From: Chrysophaeum taylorii
Lineage: Eukaryota > Sar > Pelagophyceae > Pelagomonadales > Pelagomonadaceae
Direction: 5' to 3'
Assembly (NCBI GenBank): GCA_029834535.1
Contig: JAQMWT010000078.1
Span: 1-64,000 of the forward strand
DNA length: 64,000 nucleotides
Every line of letters starts with the position of its first letter. Positions within the stretch are counted from its first letter, which is position 1. Of the stretch, positions 58,724 through 64,000 are shown one piece after another. The notes below the pieces were generated by a model. It made no database searches. It was not told the origin of the DNA and was given only the letters and a program-made list of their open reading frames with translations. A program made the position numbers and the translations under genes.

Positions 58724-60846
58724 AAGGTCGACTGCTAAGAGGGGGGGAGGTGTGTGGAGCATGAAGGACGTGCGTGGTTTTGTGGGGTAGGAGGGATGTG
58801 CCTGACGGGCGTAGATAGGTATGCGGGACCTAGTCGGGGTCATCGCCGAGTCGTGGGGCAGGCGAAGAGAGGACGGGCCCCGCCCGTAGGTCGTACGCAT
58901 GCTGCCGCCGGACGTATGTGCGACGAAGAGGGACGTCCTGCTGGGATCGGGCGGCCCGGGTGGGGCTCCCCGAGGCGGCGACATGGGTGAGGGCGGTGAG
59001 TGCACAGCGCGCCCGGCCCAATGCGTTCGCGATCCCCCACTCACGGTAGATGCGGCGAGTTTGGGCTGCCTTTGCCTCTGTGAAGTTGGCGCAGCCGCTT
59101 TCCACCCAGGTTCGCGCAGCGATTCGCTCTGCACATGTTTGGGCGAGGGCGTGGCACCCCACGCTGGCCTCACCGAAGGCACCAAAGACGAGGCCGGCCA
59201 CGGTGCCGTAGCTACGTAGCCGCTGTTCGACAGGGCCCAAGAAGCCAGGCGGTGGTGCTGTACCTGGCTGGGGGATGATGGCGTCGATGCCGCGGGCGTG
59301 AGCGAGGTATTCGGAGTGGACTTGCGCTGCGCGCCGATCGACAGGCGACGGGTGGGAGGGATGGAAGGCGTCGGCGGTGTATAACGAACCCCAAGCGAGG
59401 GTTTTGAGGTCGTAGAGTTGCTCCCTGTTGTCGAGCAGGGTGAGGATGTCTGGGACGACTTGGCGTCGGGCGAGATTGCCTCGGTACCGGCCGTTGAGGC
59501 GCGTGCGAATGGTAGGGGCGACGACGTCCCCCGAATCAGGGTAAAGCTCAGGTAGGCGCGCGAGCCAAACATTGATGTAAAAACCAAGCCGTCTACGGCG
59601 ACCTCGCAGACTATTTCCACGACCCGCGGCGGCTCTTTCAGCGCGCCATTCTCACGCCCCGTCGAAACGATGTTGTCGATGCTGACAACGCGCGCATGAC
59701 CGCGGCCTTTCCCGGAGACGAGGCGTCGGAGTTCTTTTCGGAAGACTAGGTTGGGTCGGAAGACGACGCCTCGCTCTTTACAGTCGAGTTTTCAACTCCC
59801 TGACAACCAACGGCAAGCTGACTTTTTTGATCGCGAGCTTCAAGTCTTCGCAACCTCGACCCGTCGCACGGCCACTGCAACGGCACTCGATACATGATCG
59901 ATCGTGTCGTGTCACCGAGGCTCCTCCAACCAGTATCCCTTAAGGCCCGCCGACGCCAAACGATCAACAAGAGCCAGGGGCAGACGCCCCGCAAGGTCGA
60001 CGTCCTCTTACCCTAGCCCGTCTTCTGCCACGTCCTGCTCTACGTGGCTCTGTGTCGAGTTGGCAACCCCGAGGATATCCTCTTCTGGGTCGACGACTCC
60101 ACCCTACCCCACACGTGCTGCGCAATACCGATAAGCCCCCCCCGGCGTCTACACGCGCTCTGTAGGTGAACTTACTGGGACCAGGTGAACTTACTGGAGT
60201 TAGTGATTGGGACCAAGGGAACTTAGTGACTAGGTGAACTTACTGAGGCCAGGTGAACTTACTAGGGGTTTTTTTAGAGTAAACTCAAAGGTTAGCGGCG
60301 TGTGCGGATTAAAGCAGCTTAGATTGGCGGGGGTGAGAGCGACGAGCTCAAAGGAGAGTGGGGCGAGTGGGTGTGGGTTTACGTCGAACTTACTAGGGTT
60401 TAGGAGTAAACTCAAAGGTTAGCAAACGTGCGCTGATCAAAGCAGCTTAGATTGGCGGGGGTGAGAGCGTCGAGCTGAAATGAGAGCGGGGTGGGAGGGC
60501 GTAAGGGGTGTAAGGTGTAAGTAAAGGCGGCAAGGCTTTAGCCCAACCGTCCGGGCGCCGCCAGGGGCCCGGCGGCCGAGAGACGTAGGGGCCGTTGGCG
60601 TTTCTGTAAGCGTCTTGGCGCTCCCTGAAGTGCGCGTGTGCGTAATGCCGTTGCCGAAGGTGTGCGGTTGCTGCTATAGCGGTATAAAAGTGTGTATGGG
60701 CGGCTTCTCCGGATTAGCCTATTTGGACCATACACTTCTCGCTACATAAAGCTGTAGTAAACGCACCGGTGAACTTAACGGGAACTGGTGAATTTACTGG
60801 GGTTAGAGATTGGGACTAGGTGAACTTACTGGCCTGCACTTGTTTA
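58724..60846 (+). mobile_element. Helitron-like element, longer copy, PIF1 helicase on plus
   Basis: Inverted relative to the copy at 18.6-20.1 kb. The element opens with the terminal motif (GGTCGACTGCTAAGAGGGGG) after a (TGTC)n tract, continues with 200 bp shared with the other copy, and ends with GTGAACTTACT repeats up to GGCCTGCACTTGT near 60846. From 59.58 to 60.15 kb the plus strand encodes PIF1 helicase pieces: AVYGDLADYFHDPRRLFQRA, ILTPRRNDVVDADNARMTAA, LRNLDPSHGHCNGTRYMIDR, RQTINKSQGQT and LYVALCRVG. It is broken by several stops and frame changes and lacks the N-terminal helicase and Rep/HUH parts. Between 58.83 and 59.53 kb the opposite (minus) strand carries a protein-like remnant, described separately. 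Confidence 0.65.
58830..59530 (-). pseudogene. Antisense protein remnant within the helicase element
   Basis: The minus strand reads like protein over about 230 codons: RYRGNLARRQVVPDILTLLD, GPVEQRLRSYGTVAGLVFGA, FGEASVGCHALAQ and AAQTRRIYREWGIANALGRA. The phrase 'GTV-x-GLVFGA-x-GEAS ... H' is in my recollection common at the ends of reverse-transcriptase-bearing elements of algae and dinoflagellates, so this may be the end of a separate, older element captured here. It looks broken (a few breaks). It is absent from the 19-kb copy. Family assignment is tentative. Confidence 0.35.
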
Positions 60847-60873
60847 TTCCTAAACCCTATTTCGGCACGAAAG

Positions 60874-61359
60874 ATGGGTGGGCTCGTTAGTCGAGGCGTC
60901 GGACGCGAGGCTTCCGGGCGAGTCCGGCCGTCCTGGGCGCAACAGTGGCAGAACCCGACGCCGAGCCCGACGCCGAGCCCGGGATCCCCCGAAATGAGTC
61001 CGGAAGTGCTCAAGGCGTTGTACGAGGCGGGTCCCGCCGTCAAGACTGAACTCAAGAATACGACACCCGAGAAGGACTCCAAGGAGAACCAGAGGGTGAG
61101 GTCGCGATTTTCCAAACTCCGCCGCGATGCGTCCCCGCCGCCGGGCCGACTGACCGAAGCGCAGCTCGTGCAAGCGCTCAACTGGCGCGCCGACAAGTCA
61201 GCACCGCCAATCGAGGACGTTCTCGCGCTCCTAGGCGCCGGCGCCGACCCCAAGCTCGCGACGTCGTTGCTCGTGCACTATGGGACGCCCCAAATCACCA
61301 CCGAAAAATCGGGGACGCGCGCTGGATATTGGGTCCCTGCATCATCGGACCTCACCTAG
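60874..61359 (+). CDS. Hypothetical protein with Met-Gly-Gly start
   Basis: A 161-aa intronless protein starting 28 bp beyond the end of the helicase element. The start MGGLVSRGVGRE has Gly at position 2 and could be N-myristoylated, but lacks the usual Ser/Thr at position 6 in full form (it has Ser at 6, Arg at 7). Then comes a Pro/Ser linker, a conserved-looking helix (MSPEVLKALYEAGPAVKTEL) and a Leu-rich end (PPIEDVLALLGAGADPKLAT, then SLLVHYGTPQI). No family recognised. The longer frame upstream translates element repeats and is not used. Convergent with the next gene, 31 bp between stops. Confidence 0.55.
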   Translation: MGGLVSRGVGREASGRVRPSWAQQWQNPTPSPTPSPGSPEMSPEVLKALYEAGPAVKTELKNTTPEKDSKENQRVRSRFSKLRRDASPPPGRLTEAQLVQALNWRADKSAPPIEDVLALLGAGADPKLATSLLVHYGTPQITTEKSGTRAGYWVPASSDLT

Positions 61360-61390
61360 TCTCCCCATAGAGAAAAAAAATTATCAGGCC

Positions 61391-61803
61391 CTATCGTCGT
61401 CTCTCGGCGTCGATAAACTGGAACGTCTGCTTGAAGTCGACGACCAGCGACTCGGTGCGCTCGACATGGAGCTCGACGAGGACGCACGAACTGGCACCCT
61501 GCGAATGACAGGGTGAGTGAACTCATTGAAACTCCCTTCCACCTGGATGACGGTGTGGTCGATCTGGACAGTGTCTTCGCCGAGGAAGGCGTAGGCGTCG
61601 GAATCGAAGCAGACGGCGTCTTCGACGACTACCTGGTGGCTGCTGGTCTCGGTAACGCTCGCGAGAAGTCGACCCTTGCCGGTGCATCGGGAAATAACGA
61701 GGCTCTCCGATGGTCGGACAGTCAGGATGCCCGGATTGTCGCAGTCGATGCGCAGCGTCGTCGTCTTCTCGAAGTGAAACGACGACGCTTCCGCTGCGTC
61801 CAT
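61391..61803 (-). CDS. Small beta-rich protein with a 44-nt intron
   Basis: Two exons (61803-61543, 61498-61391) around a GT-AG intron of 44 nt give 122 aa. The spliced chain reads TTTLRIDCDNPGILTVRPSE, RLLASVTETSSHQVVVEDAV and, across the junction, HTVIQGASSCVLVELHVERT, then ESLVVDFKQTFQFIDAERRR at the end. Alternating hydrophobic residues suggest an immunoglobulin-like beta sandwich. Without splicing the second half becomes a Ser/Arg-rich string, typical of a wrong frame. It could be a complete small protein or the last exons of a longer gene, since only 109 bp separate it from the next gene's stop. No family named. Confidence 0.6.
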
Positions 61804-61912
61804 CCTCCGCTCAGGTGCGTTAAGCACGGCGTCCGTTAGTGCATCAACGGATAGTAATCGTTATGGTTCACTCTTGTTCACTTAGGTGCAGTGTGAAGTT
61901 CTTGGAGGTCGG

Positions 61913-64000
61913 TCACCTTGAGGCGTGGATCGCCGTATCGTGGAACGCGCCGATTTCCGAGGAGGCTGCGCGTGGCTTTTCGGCGGTCTCTTTGGCGAGT
62001 TTTGCTTGACGGGCCTGACCTCGAGCAGTCCCTGCCCGCCTGGGGGCCGCTGCGATGGCAACGTCCCGTGCGTGGGCCGCCTCGAGCTGGCGCATCACGT
62101 CGCGTCTCTCGAGAGCGAGTTCGAGAGCGCGCTCGTCCAATGCGGCGAGTCTACCTTCAAGCGAGCCTTGGGCAGCCACGGAAGTGGCGCGATGGTCTTC
62201 GAGGAGCTCACGGACGTGTCGGTCGTTTCGCTCGCGTTTCGCTTCGGCCTCTTTTGCACGAGCAGCGCTGAGACGGGCAACGGCGTCGTCGCGGGCGTCG
62301 TCGGCGTCGAGTCGCCAGCGCGTGTCGTCGTCGCTCTCGTCGGTTGCCTTTCGAGGGCAGCTGATGCGATGCTTGGTCATTTCGGTCGAGCGATCCGTTT
62401 TGTCGCGCGATCCCTGGGCCTCGACGGCTCGTGCCGTCGCAATTTCGCGCATGACGGCTTCCACTGACGGCTTGGGGCGCTTGCGGAGCGCCTTGCGCGC
62501 TACGAGCGTCGACCTCGAGTCGACCCAGTACTTTGCCAGCCTGATTGGCCACTTGCGTTGCCCCCTCGCGTAGGAGCACTGAAGTGCGTGCGCGGGCGCA
62601 TCGACGGCGCAGCAGATGTGGTCACAGTAGTAGCTCTGGCGACACACCGGACAGGGCCTCATGGGTGTGCCGTCGGAGCCGTAGTACGCAACGATGCCAC
62701 AGGCCGCACACTGAGCAACGCCGAGCCCTTTTGGCACGTCGTGAATAACGAACGACTCTGGCGGCTGGTGTCTATCTTCTTCGAGCGTCCACGCTTGGCG
62801 CCTCATCGGTTGGGAACGTTGCGTCGTGTCGTCGGCGTAGAGGGCAGTGCGGTGCGCGAACCTTTCAGTGCAGTTGATAGCTTGAACGCCGTGCTTTTCG
62901 AGCCTCGACGGTTCCTTGTATATTTCGGAAAGCGCCCGGCGAAGTTTTTCGTTGTTACGCTTAGTTTCTCGTGCCTCGCGCTTGCGTCGCACCGCCGCGT
63001 GACAGTGATGCGGACGGCTGGCAACGGTACCACGCGTGCTCACGACCGCCTTTGCATGTTGTAATCGCTCGTTCAGCCGGCGGTTCCGCTTTTCGTGCTC
63101 GTCAGCAGCTGCGCGCCGGCAACGAGCCCGGGAGTTGCTGCGGACGCGCCCCGAGAACGGCACCGCGTCCTCATAGGCGCCACTGTTCTTGTGGTGACGG
63201 CTTGGGCGACGAGCTAAAAGCGCCGCGACGAATGTCAGGCCCGCGCGGCTGTCTTCGCTGCAGTGTGGTATCGAGGCAACGCCGGACCGCACGCTGATTT
63301 GCGCAATTCGGACGCTCTTGTAGAAATACTCTTCCGGCAGGCTTTGCAAGACAACGCAGTCGTCGTCAGGCTTGTCCCAGGCGGCGTAAGCAGCTCGGGC
63401 GTCGCGCGTCGTGCGAAACCCGTAGACGCCGCCCGCGACGTGGATAGTTCGATCATCGTCTGCTCGAATCTTCTCGACGCGCACGCGTTCATCGTTCAGC
63501 GACGGGAACATCGTCGCGATTTCAGCGCGCAGTGATTGATCCAAGAGGTCGGCAAGATTGTCGTCGTTGCACAATGTCTCAAGCAGTTTGGATGGAGGAA
63601 CCACCAGCCGTATGATTAACTCCCATGCGATGTTCGGGCAGCCGCCTGACTGATGCTTTCGAAGCTTGTCGCGCGTGTCAAAGGCTCGTGAGCAAAATGC
63701 GCACTTCGGACAGTTCGCGCGCCAGATTGAAAACGCCTCGGTGGAATAGGCCTCGCGCTCCTCAACGCTCGAATCGACTCCTGGGATGGGGTGAGATGGA
63801 GGATCGGGCAGGACGATCGCTTCGTTGTAATCCTCCTCCCTATCCACGCGATGACGACCGACTTCGCGCGCCCGGGCATCCCGCGCGCTGTCCCGTGAGG
63901 CCTCGACATTGCTGATCCAACGAGCACGGCATCGCGCGATGTGCAAGCTCAGCGATGTGACAAGACAACGCCGGCCACACAAGTAGCAACAAACTCCGTG
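61913..64000 (-). CDS. C2HC and MYND zinc-finger protein, 5' end outside the window
   Basis: A continuous minus-strand frame of 695 codons that is still open at the window edge, so the start is missing. It begins with a C2HC finger (CYLCGRRCLVTSLSLHIARC) and has a second one at about 90-115 (CAFCSRAFDTRDKLRKHQ). A middle part follows with YGFRTTRDARAAYAAWDKPD, then an Arg-rich helical stretch. A MYND-like finger comes next (CAACGIVAYYGSDGTPMRPC, then CRQSYYCDHICC, D, H, C), and the C-terminal 170 residues are a coiled coil (ALDERALELALERRDVMRQL). C2HC fingers of this kind occur in cilia and cytoskeleton-linked proteins; MYND fingers bind Pro-rich peptides. Function not known. Confidence 0.75.
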   Translation of the reverse strand, partial: HGVCCYLCGRRCLVTSLSLHIARCRARWISNVEASRDSARDARAREVGRHRVDREEDYNEAIVLPDPPSHPIPGVDSSVEEREAYSTEAFSIWRANCPKCAFCSRAFDTRDKLRKHQSGGCPNIAWELIIRLVVPPSKLLETLCNDDNLADLLDQSLRAEIATMFPSLNDERVRVEKIRADDDRTIHVAGGVYGFRTTRDARAAYAAWDKPDDDCVVLQSLPEEYFYKSVRIAQISVRSGVASIPHCSEDSRAGLTFVAALLARRPSRHHKNSGAYEDAVPFSGRVRSNSRARCRRAAADEHEKRNRRLNERLQHAKAVVSTRGTVASRPHHCHAAVRRKREARETKRNNEKLRRALSEIYKEPSRLEKHGVQAINCTERFAHRTALYADDTTQRSQPMRRQAWTLEEDRHQPPESFVIHDVPKGLGVAQCAACGIVAYYGSDGTPMRPCPVCRQSYYCDHICCAVDAPAHALQCSYARGQRKWPIRLAKYWVDSRSTLVARKALRKRPKPSVEAVMREIATARAVEAQGSRDKTDRSTEMTKHRISCPRKATDESDDDTRWRLDADDARDDAVARLSAARAKEAEAKRERNDRHVRELLEDHRATSVAAQGSLEGRLAALDERALELALERRDVMRQLEAAHARDVAIAAAPRRAGTARGQARQAKLAKETAEKPRAASSEIGAFHDTAIHASR

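Noticed and set aside
58634-59620. 328-codon minus-strand open frame rich in Ser/Pro/Thr
   Set aside because: Composition is that of an out-of-frame reading; another minus frame over the same stretch looks more protein-like.

Overview
This is nuclear DNA from a photosynthetic eukaryote, most likely a secondary-plastid alga of the stramenopile (heterokont) kind. The evidence is a fucoxanthin/chlorophyll-type light-harvesting protein with a bipartite-looking leader at 5.67 kb, spliceosomal introns, and a eukaryotic gene set (POLD3, PRP3, LSm6, Misato, a flagellar STPGR protein, RING, MYND and PUB domains). The genes are GC-rich and closely packed. Most are intronless, and where introns occur many are very short (35, 35, 38, 39, 40, 44, 46, 47, 61 and 65 nt, all GT-AG and all restoring a clean reading frame). 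A pelagophyte-like alga fits the style, but the sequence alone cannot prove the genus. Gene starts given here are ATG codons; several genes have longer open frames upstream of the chosen ATG. Layout: 0-4.6 kb is a G-poor, AT-richer block with remnants only. 4.6-18 kb is a dense gene block: a prenylation-motif cysteine protein, the LHC protein, POLD3, a repeat protein with tiny introns, a GST-HINT fusion, a thioredoxin-like ER protein, a membrane protein, a 996-aa coiled-coil protein with a metal-site tail, a GRF/CCHC zinc-finger array and a Misato-like tubulin relative. 18.6-20.1 kb is a partial PIF1-helicase (Helitron-like) element. 20.6-22 kb holds a RING-myo-inositol oxygenase fusion, 23.5 kb an STPGR protein and 25.8 kb a calmodulin-domain-like kinase. 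28-31 kb is simple repeats and decayed coding sequence. 31.3-35.3 kb is again dense (small membrane protein, PRP3, TPR protein, F-box-like protein). 35.6-37.7 kb carries DDE transposase remnants. 39-42.7 kb has a Ubl-ankyrin-RING protein head to head with a coiled-coil protein. 42.7-46.1 kb has no convincing gene. 46.1-51.8 kb is one very large multidomain ankyrin kinase. 54.6-58.3 kb holds a beta-propeller-methyltransferase fusion, a PDZ-PUB protein and LSm6. 58.7-60.8 kb is a second, longer copy of the helicase element in opposite orientation. 60.9-64 kb has three more genes, the last running off the window. Functional themes: RNA splicing (PRP3, LSm6), DNA replication (POLD3), ubiquitin or protein quality control (three RING proteins or fusions, an F-box-like protein, a PUB protein), and several unusual domain fusions. 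A recurring ~35-bp sequence (core TTTAAA then GTCGACTGCTAAGAGGGG) is scattered over at least eight places and coincides with one end of the helicase element, so it looks like the terminus of a mobile family. Short head-to-head intergenic gaps (51-118 bp) recur and probably act as bidirectional promoters.
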